A stretch of 64,000 bases of DNA from JBBDRJ01 sp963766295 (GTDB lineage: Bacteria; Actinomycetota; JAICYB01), in contig CAVXYW010000001.1 of assembly GCA_963766295.1 (NCBI GenBank), positions 496,001 to 560,000 of the forward strand, written 5' to 3'. Both the position numbers and the translations under genes were made by a program. Below are positions 1 through 7,711 of the stretch, piece by piece. Positions within the stretch are counted from its first letter, which is position 1; every line of letters starts with the position of its first letter. Under the pieces are notes generated by a model. It ran no database searches. It was not told where the DNA came from and saw nothing but the letters and a program-made list of their open reading frames with translations.

Positions 1-2
1 GA

Positions 3-218
3 AACGGATTGCGCGCCGATCTTGTTGTCGGTGATCACGGATTCACCGGTGCGGCGCTGGCCAGAACCATCGATGCGGTGGCCGTCGTCGATACGAATGA
101 TCCGGCACTTGTGCTTGCGTGGTCGCGGGGTCTGAGTGTCGTCCCGATCTTGTGCGACGACAACCGCCCGGCCGCTGCGTACGACGCTTTAGCGCGTTTT
201 GTGATCGACCGCCTCTAG
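3..218 (+). CDS. C-terminal fragment of a conserved protein, cut by the window edge
   Basis: The frame is open to the first base, so the TTG at 9 is not necessarily the real start and only about 71 C-terminal residues are visible. They contain a glycine/alanine-rich GDHGFTGAALAR stretch and the tail DDNRPAAAYDALARFVIDRL. I do not recognise the family and assign no function. It lies about 160 bp upstream of the HTH gene on the same strand. The gap holds a TTGACA at 225-230 without a convincing -10 partner. Confidence 0.55.
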   Translation, partial: NGLRADLVVGDHGFTGAALARTIDAVAVVDTNDPALVLAWSRGLSVVPILCDDNRPAAAYDALARFVIDRL

Positions 219-376
219 TTGCTCTTGACAGAAGAGCCTTTTCTCCTTCGAAATCCTTGCTGCGCGATTTTGTCTCTTGGCGCGACGGCGGCCGGTGCAA
301 GTACCCTTAGCGCTTCATATCGAAGGAAACAAGGGATGATGCGGACGAACCCTGGGGCGTGGGGGAATTCCCACAG

Positions 377-559
377 ATGATGGTTTCTCGATTGCTCACC
401 GTCGCCGAAGTCGCGCAGGTAATGCGGGTGTCACGGATGACGGTCTACCGATTGATCAGACGAGGACAGCTCAAAGCCATCAGGGTCGGACGAAACTACA
501 GAGTCCGGGAGAACGACTTGAACCTGTATCTGGAGGAGCAAGCGGTCACCGGCGTTTGA
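377..559 (+). CDS. Excisionase/BldC-like helix-turn-helix protein (Rv0500A type)
   Basis: A 60-residue protein that is almost entirely one MerR/excisionase-type winged HTH: RLLTVAEVAQVMRVSRMTVY (recognition helix around MTVYRLIRRGQL) followed by the wing KAIRVGRNYRVRENDL. It matches from memory the mycobacterial Rv0500A pattern, and as in mycobacteria a bS22 gene lies nearby. ATG 377 (or 380) is chosen over the in-frame GTG at 359, because homology begins at the HTH. Expected to bind DNA as a small regulator; its target is unknown. Here a Clp1-like kinase gene separates it from bS22. Confidence 0.85.
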   Translation: MMVSRLLTVAEVAQVMRVSRMTVYRLIRRGQLKAIRVGRNYRVRENDLNLYLEEQAVTGV

Positions 560-606
560 CCTCGTAGTTTCGATTCGTCCGCGTCCTTTCGTGATTTGGG
601 GACGCG

Positions 607-1500
607 ATGGAAGACATCGACAAGTCGCATAGCGATGCGATAGCCGAGCTGGCGGCTCAACCGGGACGAGTGTTTGTCCTCGGTGGTGTCGATTCCGGCA
701 AAACAACGTTCACCAGGCTGCTTGCGCGCGCCGGACTGCAAGCAGGCCACGGGGTCGCGCTGATCGATGCGGATCTGAGCCAGCCGACCATCGGTCCGCC
801 CGGCACGGTTGGCTTGAAACTGATTCGGGAGGCGGCCGACCTCGAGGGAGAGGCTCCACCCGACGCGCTCGCTTTCGTCGGTGCGGTTTCCGCGCGCGGT
901 TACTTCCTGCCTCACGTCACCGGGACGGCCAAGCTCGTAATGCGGGCCATCGAGATGGGCGCCCGGCTGATCATCATCGATACCTCCGGCATGATCGACG
1001 GCGTTTCCGGGCAGATGCTCAAGCTCGCCAAGGCCGAGCTGTGCCGTCCTCGCCACGTTGTGGCCCTGGCGCGAGGGGGTGAGCTCGAGCCGATCGTGGA
1101 GGTGCTCGAGCGGTTCCTGGGGGTGGAGGTGATCAAGCTCGGAGTCCATCCGTCCATAGGGATGCGGTCGGTGGACGAACGGGCGTCCTATCGCGAGCAG
1201 CGCCTGGCGAAGTTCCTGGGCGGTCAGGTCTACCGCTGGCGGGTCAAGCCGACCGTGTTCTATCCGGTACTGCCCCCGCTTATCGAGCAAAAGGATCTGG
1301 ACGGCCTTCTGGTGGGCGTGGACAACGGAAAGGGCGACTGCCTGGGGTTGGGTATCCTTGAGTACCGCGAGGATGCGTTGCGTCTTTTGACGCCGGTGTC
1401 CGAGGGGATAAGCGCGCTCCGTCTGGGTTCGGTCCGCGTGACGCAAGACGGAAAGATCACCGAGCGAGTGGACCTACGCATGGTGCTCGGGACGGATTAG
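607..1500 (+). CDS. Clp1/Grc3-like polynucleotide 5'-hydroxyl kinase (P-loop NTPase)
   Basis: A 297-residue P-loop ATPase. The Walker A motif GGVDSGKT is at residues 26-33, and a Walker-B-like segment LIDADLSQPTIGPPG at 52-66 has the DxDxxQ pattern of the Clp1/NOL9/Grc3 kinase family, followed by VTGTAKLVMRA and IIIDTSGMIDG. In eukaryotes and archaea this family phosphorylates RNA or DNA 5'-hydroxyls; the bacterial members are little characterised. The C-terminal 100 residues look like a small beta domain. It sits between the HTH gene and the bS22 gene on the same strand, 19 bp before the bS22 start, which suggests a link to RNA or ribosome metabolism. Family call is firm; substrate is inference. 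Confidence 0.8.
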   Translation: MEDIDKSHSDAIAELAAQPGRVFVLGGVDSGKTTFTRLLARAGLQAGHGVALIDADLSQPTIGPPGTVGLKLIREAADLEGEAPPDALAFVGAVSARGYFLPHVTGTAKLVMRAIEMGARLIIIDTSGMIDGVSGQMLKLAKAELCRPRHVVALARGGELEPIVEVLERFLGVEVIKLGVHPSIGMRSVDERASYREQRLAKFLGGQVYRWRVKPTVFYPVLPPLIEQKDLDGLLVGVDNGKGDCLGLGILEYREDALRLLTPVSEGISALRLGSVRVTQDGKITERVDLRMVLGTD

Positions 1501-1519
1501 CAGCTAACAAGGAGATTTT

Positions 1520-1618
1520 GTGGGTTCGGTACTTAAGAAGCGCCGCAAGAAGATGCGCAAGAAGAAGCACAAGAAGCTTCTGAAGAAGACGCGCTGGGAA
1601 CGTCTCCACAAGAAGTAA
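1520..1618 (+). CDS. bS22-type (AURKAIP1/COX24 domain) small ribosomal protein
   Basis: A 32-residue extremely basic protein beginning MGSVLKKRRKKMRKKKHKK and ending ERLHKK, too short for most gene callers. The sequence matches the Actinobacteria-specific small ribosomal subunit protein bS22 (Rv0500B in M. tuberculosis) found in mycobacterial ribosome structures. GTG start with AAGGAG at 1509-1514 and 5-nt spacing; TAA at 1616-1618. Its position after the HTH and kinase genes supports both the call and the phylum assignment. Confidence 0.9.
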   Translation: MGSVLKKRRKKMRKKKHKKLLKKTRWERLHKK

Positions 1619-1626
1619 TTCCCACA

Positions 1627-2433
1627 ATGGGGGGCGCTACGCGCCATCCGGGTCTCTTAACCTTCTCGAGCGATTACGGCCCCACCGACGAATACGTTGG
1701 CGTGTGCCATTTGGTGATCGCCGGTATAGCTCCCGATGTCCGTGTCGTCGACCTCGTCCACGGGATCCGAGGGATCCGTGCCGGAGCGACGTTGCTCCGA
1801 CAGGCTCTGCCCTTCTCGCCGGCCGGCGTGCATCTGGCAATCGTTGATCCCGGAGTGGGGACCGACCGGCGAGCGGTGGTGATCAGCACCGGGAACGGAG
1901 CGCTTTTGGTTGGTCCTGACAACGGCCTGCTTACACCCGCGGCTGATGTGCTTGGTGGAGCAACGCAAGCCTTCGAACTCCAGAACTCCGATTACCAGTT
2001 GTCGCCGTTGTCGGCCACCTTCCACGGACGAGATATCTTCGCCCCGGCCGCGGCGCACCTTTCACTCGGTGTCGAGCCCGAAGACTTTGGTTTGCCTCTC
2101 GACGTTTCGACTCTCGTCCGTTTGGACGAACCCCGCGTCGTAGTTTCTGACGGTCGCTTGGTCGCGGACGTGCTGCGCATCGATTGGTACGGCAACCTTC
2201 AGCTTGCTGCCCGAGCCGATGACCTTGGAGCGGCCGGATTCGTCCGCGATCTTGAAATAGCTGGAGCCGGCAAAGTGCTTAATGGTTCTTTGGGACGAAC
2301 CTTCGGCGATGCCCAACCGGGAAAGCTGGTGGTTTACCTGGACTCGGGCGGCCACGTCGCTGTGGCATGCAACGGAGGAAACGCACGCGAGCTATTGGGC
2401 GACCCGGAGACCGTGACGGTCACGTCGCTTTAG
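1627..2433 (+). CDS. SAM hydrolase / SAM hydroxide adenosyltransferase (DUF62 family)
   Basis: A 268-residue protein of the fluorinase/DUF62 superfamily, which hydrolyses S-adenosylmethionine to adenosine and methionine using an activated water. The family fingerprints are LTFSSDYG at 11-18, VDPGVGTDRR at 73-82, GPDNG at 96-100 and FHGRDIFAPAAAHL at 132-145. The Asp-Arg-His triad of archaeal DUF62 enzymes falls at D74, R81 and H133 with the expected 7 and 52-residue spacing, which favours a hydroxide- rather than halide-adding enzyme. It starts 8 bp after bS22, so is probably co-transcribed, and overlaps the convergent methyltransferase gene by 14 bp. Confidence 0.88.
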   Translation: MGGATRHPGLLTFSSDYGPTDEYVGVCHLVIAGIAPDVRVVDLVHGIRGIRAGATLLRQALPFSPAGVHLAIVDPGVGTDRRAVVISTGNGALLVGPDNGLLTPAADVLGGATQAFELQNSDYQLSPLSATFHGRDIFAPAAAHLSLGVEPEDFGLPLDVSTLVRLDEPRVVVSDGRLVADVLRIDWYGNLQLAARADDLGAAGFVRDLEIAGAGKVLNGSLGRTFGDAQPGKLVVYLDSGGHVAVACNGGNARELLGDPETVTVTSL

Positions 2434-3232
2434 CGGCTCGGCAGACATACGAGCCGACCGACGGCGGCTCAGGGAGATTTGTGTTGCGCAGGAACCTTGT
2501 ATGTAATTCGCCATGCGTCACCACCTGAGCTGAACTCCATCCGGTTTCAGTGAGTAAGGCAGGCGCATCGTCCGGATGCAGTCCGAATCGAAGCGGCTCG
2601 CGGGCCCATCTTTGTAGAAGGCGCGTAACCGCCATAGGGATTCGCAACCGCAACGGCCCTGCTTGCCTCGATGCGAAGTCAACACCGAGCTGCGACGCTT
2701 CGGTAGCAATCGCTGCAGCCTGCGATAGAAGGCTCCGCGCGTCCGCCTCGGCGAGGTAGTAAGTCAGCCCCTCACAAATCAGCACCAGCGGTTCGCTTGT
2801 CGTCAGCTGAGACGCGAGCACATCCGGGAGGCGTTGCGCCGATAGATCCGCAGCGACGTACTCCGGACCATCGGGAGGGGCGAGTTCCTTCTTTCGCGCC
2901 TGTGTTGCCGGGTGATCGACCTCGATGAACCGAACGCCATCGCGAGCGAGTCGCCAAGCCCGACAGTCGTACCCGGCGGCGACGATAACGACCTGTCGGA
3001 TACCGCCGTCGAGGGCGTCGGTGATCAGCTCGTCGAAGAACCGCGTCCGCGCTGCGATCCAGGAGATCGCTCGCGCAGGACCGGGGAGCCAAGCGAGACG
3101 ATCCATCGCGATGCGTTTCGCTGGCCCGACGAAGCGCTCGGCGTGGATGTCATCGAGGATCCCCCGACGCGTCAAATGCGCTCGCGCAGCGGCGACGTTT
3201 TCCGCCGACGGTGATGCGCGATCGGGTTCCAT
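2420..3232 (-). CDS. Leucine carboxyl methyltransferase-like SAM-dependent methyltransferase
   Basis: A 270-residue protein of the LCMT/PF04072 (TIGR00027) group common in actinobacteria. Visible features are the entry segment ARTRFFDELITDAL, the SAM loop VVIVAAGYDCRAWRL, the acidic strand FIEVDHPATQARKKE and the later VLICEGLTYYLAE. ATG 3232 (MEPDRASPSAE) is preferred over the far upstream start at 3322, because homology begins soon after it and the longer form would run over the end of the neighbouring gene. Natural substrate unknown; members methylate carboxylates or small molecules. Confidence 0.8.
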   Translation of the reverse strand: MEPDRASPSAENVAAARAHLTRRGILDDIHAERFVGPAKRIAMDRLAWLPGPARAISWIAARTRFFDELITDALDGGIRQVVIVAAGYDCRAWRLARDGVRFIEVDHPATQARKKELAPPDGPEYVAADLSAQRLPDVLASQLTTSEPLVLICEGLTYYLAEADARSLLSQAAAIATEASQLGVDFASRQAGPLRLRIPMAVTRLLQRWAREPLRFGLHPDDAPALLTETGWSSAQVVTHGELHTRFLRNTNLPEPPSVGSYVCRAAKAT

Positions 3233-3287
3233 GACCGAATCATGGCAACTGACGGCGCGGATCCGGAAAACGCCCGACCACGTGAAC

Positions 3288-3734
3288 TCAGCTAACGCGG
3301 AAGCTGAACACGTAACGGACAAAGGCCTCGGCCGGGTAGCGCGCGTCGGCCGTCATTGTGTAGCTGCCCGACTCCAGCTCGTAGTCGATCGATTCGTCCC
3401 ACTTCTCGTCGAGGACCTCGCCTCCTGAGGAGTCGATGATCGTGATAGTTCCAGAACCGCCATCGGGCTGAGCAGGGTATGCCACAACTACCCGCAACTT
3501 GCCCTCGGCGGGCAAGGTTCCCGTTTGCGGCCGTTCGTCCGGGCCTTCCTTGCACCGCAGGTCGCTTCCGCGCTGAGGCCAGCATCCTTCGTCCAGGACC
3601 CCGACCAGTCGGACGTTGCCCGATCGGACGAAGATCGGCGGCGGATCGACCGGAGCAAGGAAACGCACGATCACGGCCGCGGCCAAGGCCACGAGCACAA
3701 GGGCCGAAATGGTGAACCAGGCTTTAACCGTCAC
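3288..3734 (-). CDS. Hypothetical membrane-anchored protein
   Basis: A 148-residue protein with an N-terminal hydrophobic segment (about residues 5-28, TISALVLVALAAAVIVRFL) that could be a signal anchor, then a mostly beta-rich exported domain with two cysteines (about 51 and 61) that may form a disulfide. No family recognised. GTG start at 3734; the gene is divergent from the LLM oxidoreductase with only about 25 bp between starts. Confidence 0.65.
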   Translation of the reverse strand: MTVKAWFTISALVLVALAAAVIVRFLAPVDPPPIFVRSGNVRLVGVLDEGCWPQRGSDLRCKEGPDERPQTGTLPAEGKLRVVVAYPAQPDGGSGTITIIDSSGGEVLDEKWDESIDYELESGSYTMTADARYPAEAFVRYVFSFRVS

Positions 3735-3759
3735 GACCGGGTTCTATAGCATCTGCGAC

Positions 3760-4590
3760 GTGCTGCGCTCCGCGAAGATCGCCCCCGTCTTCTCTTACGA
3801 CGTACTGGAGCGCTTCTGGCGTGATGCGGACGACCTCGGTTATCACGCCGTCTGGAACTACGACCACTTCTATGGGCTGTATCTCGCGGGCCAGCCCTTG
3901 GAGCTTCCGACACTCGAGGGCTGGACGACCCTGGCCGCCATGGCCAAGGTGACGACTCGCTCCCGCGTTGGGTGCATGGTCACCGGCGTCACCTATCGGC
4001 ACCCGGCACTGCTGGCCAACATGGCCGTGTCCGTTGACCACATCTCCGGTGGCCGGTTGGAGTTCGGTCTCGGCGCTGCGTGGCATGAGCCGGAGCATCT
4101 GACGTACGGCATGGACTTTCCGTCGGCAGGGACGCGCATCGCGATGCTCGACGAAGCGTGCGAGATCATCCGCCGCCTATGGACGGAGGAGAAGGTCGAC
4201 CACGACGGCCGGTTCTGGAAGCTGCACGACGCGATCTGTGAACCGAAGCCGGTCCAGGCGAGGATCCCGATAGTGATCGGCGGGTCCGGGCCGAAGAAGA
4301 CTCTCCGCGTCGTAGCCAAACACGCCGACGAGTGGAACGCTCCGGCTGTTTCCGTCGATCAATTCGTTCAGCTGAACGACATCCTGAGAGAACATTGCGC
4401 CGACGTCGGCCGGGATGAGTCGGAGATCAGGCGCTCGATCCAGCAGTTCATCTTCAGCACCGAAGACGCCTCGATCGATGCTCTTCCGGGTCAGCTCGAG
4501 GAGTTCGAAGAGGCAGGAGTCCAGCACGTGGTTCTGTCCTTCTATCAACCGCCGACCAAGGCGATCCTCGAGCGGCTGGCGCCGAATTGA
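3760..4590 (+). CDS. LLM-class (luciferase-like, F420-dependent) oxidoreductase
   Basis: A 276-residue TIM-barrel protein of the bacterial luciferase superfamily. Characteristic parts are AWNYDHFYG near the N terminus, TRSRVGCMVTGVTYRHPALLA, ISGGRLEFGLGAAWHEPEH, RIPIVIGGSGPKKTLRVVAKHADEWN and a C-terminal helix. Actinobacterial members usually use coenzyme F420 rather than FMN; the substrate cannot be deduced. GTG 3760 starts the homologous region; ATG 3709 is an alternative, but the longest open frame from 3616 overlaps the divergent gene. Confidence 0.85.
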   Translation: MLRSAKIAPVFSYDVLERFWRDADDLGYHAVWNYDHFYGLYLAGQPLELPTLEGWTTLAAMAKVTTRSRVGCMVTGVTYRHPALLANMAVSVDHISGGRLEFGLGAAWHEPEHLTYGMDFPSAGTRIAMLDEACEIIRRLWTEEKVDHDGRFWKLHDAICEPKPVQARIPIVIGGSGPKKTLRVVAKHADEWNAPAVSVDQFVQLNDILREHCADVGRDESEIRRSIQQFIFSTEDASIDALPGQLEEFEEAGVQHVVLSFYQPPTKAILERLAPN

Positions 4591-4609
4591 TGGACAGCCG
4601 GTGATTCTT

Positions 4610-4637
4610 TTGGTGAGAAGGTCTAGCCGATTAGGAT
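4610..4637 (+). promoter_or_regulatory. Promoter of acidic repeat protein gene 1
   Basis: A -35 TTGGTG (4610-4615) and -10 TAGGAT (4632-4637) are separated by 16 bp, the same geometry as in front of the two downstream paralogs. An AGAGAGGAG ribosome binding site follows at 4675-4683, before the ATG at 4693. Confidence 0.6.
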
Positions 4638-4692
4638 GCAGCTGTTTCAGAGCGGCCGCATAGAGCAGCCGTATAGAGAGGAGTTCGAACGG

Positions 4693-6153
4693 ATGAATAG
4701 GTGTCTCAGGATCTTTCTAGTTGCGGCCTTCGCGCTGGCCGGATTCGCGCTGGCCGAATCAGCCCTGGCGGGCGCGGGTGGTGACCCGGGCCAAAACGAC
4801 GCAGAGGGCGACATCTCATCCGACACGAACCATTCGGGTGAGTCCGCTAGCGGGGATGCTGTCGCAGGTCAGGTCGTGGGTGTGGTTTCTGCCGGCGACA
4901 CGTCGGTGGATTCGACCAATCGCTCGGAAGACGTCGATGTCGAGACGGGCGACGCCGATGCATTCAACCAAACCGAAGCAGATGTGCAGCAGTTCAACAA
5001 CACCGGCGGCGAGAACGAACTCGAGGACGGAGCTGATATCTCCAGTGACGTCTCTCAGGCCGCTGATGCCACATCCGGTGACGGAGTGGGCGGTCAGGTG
5101 ATCGGTGTCGTGACCTCAGCGGGAGGTTCGGCCGATGTCGTGGCAGCCAACACCTCCGAGGACGTCGACATCGAGTCAGGTGACGCCTTTGCCGACAACT
5201 TCCTTGATGTGGGCGTCGCTCAGTTCAACGTCGAAGGCACCGGAGACAACGAGGCCGACGGAGACATCTCCGGCGAGTTCGCGCAACAAGCCACAACGGC
5301 TTCTGGCGACGGCGTCGGCGGCCAGGTGATCGGAGTCGTTTCGGCCGGCGACGCATCCATCGATGCCACCAATGATTCGTCGGACGTCGACATCGAGACC
5401 GGCGAATCCGAATCTTTCAATTACATCGATTCGATCGTCGGCCAGGACACCGCGGTGGGCGCCGGCGATAACGAGCTCGAAGACGGTGCCGAGATCTCCG
5501 GCGAGTTCGATCAGGGCGCAGAGTCCACTTCCGGCGATGGTGTCGGAGGTCAGGTGATCGGCCTTGTTACCTCCGCGGGAGGTTCGGCCGACGTCGTGGC
5601 CGCCAATACGTCCGACGACGTCGATGTCGAGACCGGCGACGCGTTCGCCGACAACTTCGTTGACGTCGGCAACGTAGGCCAGTTCACCTTCGCCGACGGG
5701 AACAACGACGCCGAGGACGACATCTCCGGTGAGTTCGGTCAGTCGGCAGCGGCCGCGTCGGGTGACGGAGTTGGTGGGCAGGTGCTGGGTATCGTCTCGG
5801 CCGGTGACGCCTCCGTTGATGCCACCAACGAATCGACCGATGTCGATGTCGAGACCGGACTAGCGTCGTCGGAGAACTTCATCGACTCGTTCGTGGGGCA
5901 GTCGGTCGATAGTGGTACCGGCGACAACTTCTCCGACGGCGAGATCGAGTCCACGCTGGTGCAAGACTCCACGGCCGGTTCCGGTGACGCGGTTGCCGGT
6001 CAGGTGGCTGGGATTGTCACGTCGGCTGGTGGAACTGCGGATCTTGTGCTCGCCAACACATCTGAGGACGCAGACGCCGAAACAGGTGATGCCTTCATGT
6101 TCAACGATGACCTCGAGTTCGTCGGTCAACAGATCGAGGGTGGCGGCGGCTAG
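4693..6153 (+). CDS. Secreted acidic repeat protein, copy 1 (six about 76-residue repeats)
   Basis: A 486-residue protein with a clear Sec signal peptide (MNRCLRIFLVAAFALAGFAL..., likely cleaved after ALA at residue 26-28). The mature part is six repeats of about 76 residues that alternate between two types. Type A carries GVVSAGDASVDATN and type B carries VTSAGGSADVVAANTSEDVD. Each repeat has a SGDgVgGQV core, an acidic DVDiETGDA turn and a linker such as DNELEDG. The mature protein is extremely rich in Asp/Glu, Gly, Ser and Val and has almost no Lys, Arg or Cys. No sortase motif or C-terminal membrane segment is seen. I recognise no named family. A beta-solenoid, Ca2+-binding or amyloid-like surface protein is inference. 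It has its own promoter, RBS and terminator, and two paralogs follow in tandem. Confidence 0.85.
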   Translation: MNRCLRIFLVAAFALAGFALAESALAGAGGDPGQNDAEGDISSDTNHSGESASGDAVAGQVVGVVSAGDTSVDSTNRSEDVDVETGDADAFNQTEADVQQFNNTGGENELEDGADISSDVSQAADATSGDGVGGQVIGVVTSAGGSADVVAANTSEDVDIESGDAFADNFLDVGVAQFNVEGTGDNEADGDISGEFAQQATTASGDGVGGQVIGVVSAGDASIDATNDSSDVDIETGESESFNYIDSIVGQDTAVGAGDNELEDGAEISGEFDQGAESTSGDGVGGQVIGLVTSAGGSADVVAANTSDDVDVETGDAFADNFVDVGNVGQFTFADGNNDAEDDISGEFGQSAAAASGDGVGGQVLGIVSAGDASVDATNESTDVDVETGLASSENFIDSFVGQSVDSGTGDNFSDGEIESTLVQDSTAGSGDAVAGQVAGIVTSAGGTADLVLANTSEDADAETGDAFMFNDDLEFVGQQIEGGGG

Positions 6154-6175
6154 TCGCTAGCAGCCCTGTAGGACT

Positions 6176-6206
6176 GAGCGGGCCCCTTCGGGGCCCGCTC
6201 TTCCTT
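6176..6206 (+). terminator. Intrinsic terminator after repeat gene 1
   Basis: An 11-bp GC-rich stem (GAGCGGGCCCC / GGGGCCCGCTC, 6176-6200) with a UUC loop is followed by TTCCTT. The T-rich tail merges into the -35 element of the next gene's promoter. Confidence 0.85.
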
Positions 6207-6232
6207 GAGATTCCGGCTTGGTCCCTTAGTAT
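6205..6232 (+). promoter_or_regulatory. Promoter of acidic repeat protein gene 2
   Basis: TTGAGA (6205-6210), 16-bp spacer, TAGTAT (6227-6232). A strong AGGAGG ribosome binding site lies at 6262-6267, 8 nt before the ATG at 6276. Confidence 0.65.
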
Positions 6233-6275
6233 CCAGCGGTCTTCAGAACAGCACTGCAGGGAGGAGGTGGAACGA

Positions 6276-7328
6276 ATGAACAAGCTTTTCAAGATCTTTT
6301 TGGTAGCGCTCTTCACGGTGGTCGGCTTCGCGATCGGCGGCTCAGCTCTGGCTGGAGGTGGCGGTCAGAACGACGCCGAGGACGACATCTCTTCGGAGAC
6401 GACTCAGTCCGGTACCTCGTCCAGCGGTGACGCAGTGGGCGGGCAGGTCGTGGGTGTTGTTTCCGCCGGCGACGCTTCCGTCGATGCAACCAACCGCTCC
6501 GAGGATGTCGACATCGAAACCGGTACGGCCACGGCCGAGAACGACCTCGAGCAGGGGGTCGGTCAGGAAAACATCGGCGCCGGTGACAATGAGCTCGAAG
6601 ACGGTGAGATCGACAGCGAAGTGAGCCAGGACGCTTCGGCCAGCTCCGGTGACGGAGTCGGCGGTTCGGTGATCGGTGTTGTCACATCCGCAGGTGGTTC
6701 GGCCGACGTTGTGGCCGCCAACACCTCTGAAGACGTCGACATCGAAACCGGTGACGCCACGGCGTTCAACTTCCTGGACGCCGACGTTGGCCAGCTGAAC
6801 TTCGATCGTGGTGGCGACGACAACGACGCCGAGGACGACATCTCCTTCGAGGCTGCGCAGACCGTGTCTTCCGCAACCGGCGACGGAGTTGGTGGTCAGG
6901 TGCTCGGTATCGTCTCCGCTGGTGATGCGTCTGTCGATGCCACCAATGAGTCGACTGACGTCGACGTCTCGACCGGCGATGCATACGCCGAGAACGACGC
7001 CGAGTACGAAGTCGGCCAGGAGGCCGGCGGAGGAGGCGACAACTTCTCGGACGGCGAGATCTCCTCTGAGTTGGCGCAGGACGCTTCTTCCAACTCGGGT
7101 GACGCCGTTGCCGGGCAGGTTGCCGGTGTTGTCACTTCGGCTGGTGGTTCGGCGGACCTTGTGCTCGCCAACACGTCTGAGGACGTGGACGGTGAGTCCG
7201 GTGATTCGGACTTCGTTAACGAGTCCGAGGAGTTCGTCGGTCAGCAGAACGAAGGCGGGATGATAGCTGTCCCTAGCTGCCCTAGTCGGATTAAGAGCGG
7301 GCCCCTTCGGGGGCCCGCTCTTCTTTGA
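6276..7328 (+). CDS. Secreted acidic repeat protein, copy 2 (four repeats)
   Basis: 350 residues: a signal peptide (MNKLFKIFLVALFTVVGFAI..., cleavage after SALA) and four repeats in the order A-B-A-B, built like those of copy 1. ATG 6276 is chosen over GTG 6267 because of the ideal AGGAGG spacing. The C terminus is odd. Copy 1 ends shortly after EFVGQQ, but here the frame continues through about 20 extra residues (MIAVPSCPSRIKSG...) that are encoded by the terminator hairpin itself. An ancestral stop was probably lost by a small indel near 7256-7266. Function unknown. Confidence 0.85.
   Translation: MNKLFKIFLVALFTVVGFAIGGSALAGGGGQNDAEDDISSETTQSGTSSSGDAVGGQVVGVVSAGDASVDATNRSEDVDIETGTATAENDLEQGVGQENIGAGDNELEDGEIDSEVSQDASASSGDGVGGSVIGVVTSAGGSADVVAANTSEDVDIETGDATAFNFLDADVGQLNFDRGGDDNDAEDDISFEAAQTVSSATGDGVGGQVLGIVSAGDASVDATNESTDVDVSTGDAYAENDAEYEVGQEAGGGGDNFSDGEISSELAQDASSNSGDAVAGQVAGVVTSAGGSADLVLANTSEDVDGESGDSDFVNESEEFVGQQNEGGMIAVPSCPSRIKSGPLRGPALL
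6525..7096 (+). repeat. 572-bp identical block, first member
   Basis: By eye this block is identical, base for base, to 7650-8221 (offset 1125). The flanking parts of the two genes are only similar. Identity starts just after the first ETG turn and ends at a G/A difference at 7097/8222. This points to gene conversion, a recent duplication, or assembly collapse. Confidence 0.85.
7295..7326 (+). terminator. Intrinsic terminator after repeat gene 2
   Basis: An 11-bp stem, GAGCGGGCCCC (7295-7305) and GGGGCCCGCTC (7310-7320), closes a UUCG tetraloop and is followed by TTCTTT. As sequenced, the reading frame of copy 2 runs through it and stops at 7326-7328. Confidence 0.88.
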
Positions 7329-7352
7329 GAATCCGGCCTTGTAACTTAGGAT
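7325..7352 (+). promoter_or_regulatory. Promoter of acidic repeat protein gene 3
   Basis: TTGAGA (7325-7330), 16-bp spacer, TAGGAT (7347-7352), the same arrangement as for copies 1 and 2. A GGAGGTG ribosome binding site at about 7382-7388 precedes ATG 7397. Confidence 0.65.
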
Positions 7353-7396
7353 TCAGCAGTCTTCAAAACAGCAGTGCAAGAAGGAGGTGCGAACGA

Positions 7397-7711
7397 ATGA
7401 ACAAGCTTTTCAAGATCTTTCTCGTAGCGCTCTTCGCGGTCGCCGGCTTCGCAATCGGTGGATCTGCGCTTGCAGGCGAGGGTGGAGGGGCAAACGACGC
7501 TGAGGACGACATCTCCTCTGAGGTCGCGCAGACCGGATCCTCGTCCAGCGGTGATGCAGTGGGCGGCCAGGTCGTGGGTGTTGTTTCTGCCGGCGACGCT
7601 TCCGTCGACGCAACCAACCGCTCAGAAGATGTCGACATCGAAACCGGTGACGGCCACGGCCGAGAACGACCTCGAGCAGGGGGTCGGTCAGGAAAACATC
7701 GGCGCCGGTGA
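7397..7711 (+). CDS. Secreted acidic repeat protein, copy 3, N-terminal part before a frameshift
   Basis: The signal peptide (MNKLFKIFLVALFAVAGFAI...) and most of the first A-type repeat are intact up to DVDIETGD. The frame then runs into unrelated Arg-rich sequence and stops at 7711. Compared with copy 2 there is one extra G at about 7649, just before the 572-bp identical block. If that base is removed, the gene is one 334-residue frame from 7397 to 8402 with four repeats. So this is a disrupted gene, a junction artefact, or a genuine switch site. Confidence 0.7.
   Translation: MNKLFKIFLVALFAVAGFAIGGSALAGEGGGANDAEDDISSEVAQTGSSSSGDAVGGQVVGVVSAGDASVDATNRSEDVDIETGDGHGRERPRAGGRSGKHRRR

Noticed and set aside
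225..230. TTGACA as a -35 element of the HTH gene
   Set aside because: No acceptable -10 hexamer at 16-19 bp spacing.
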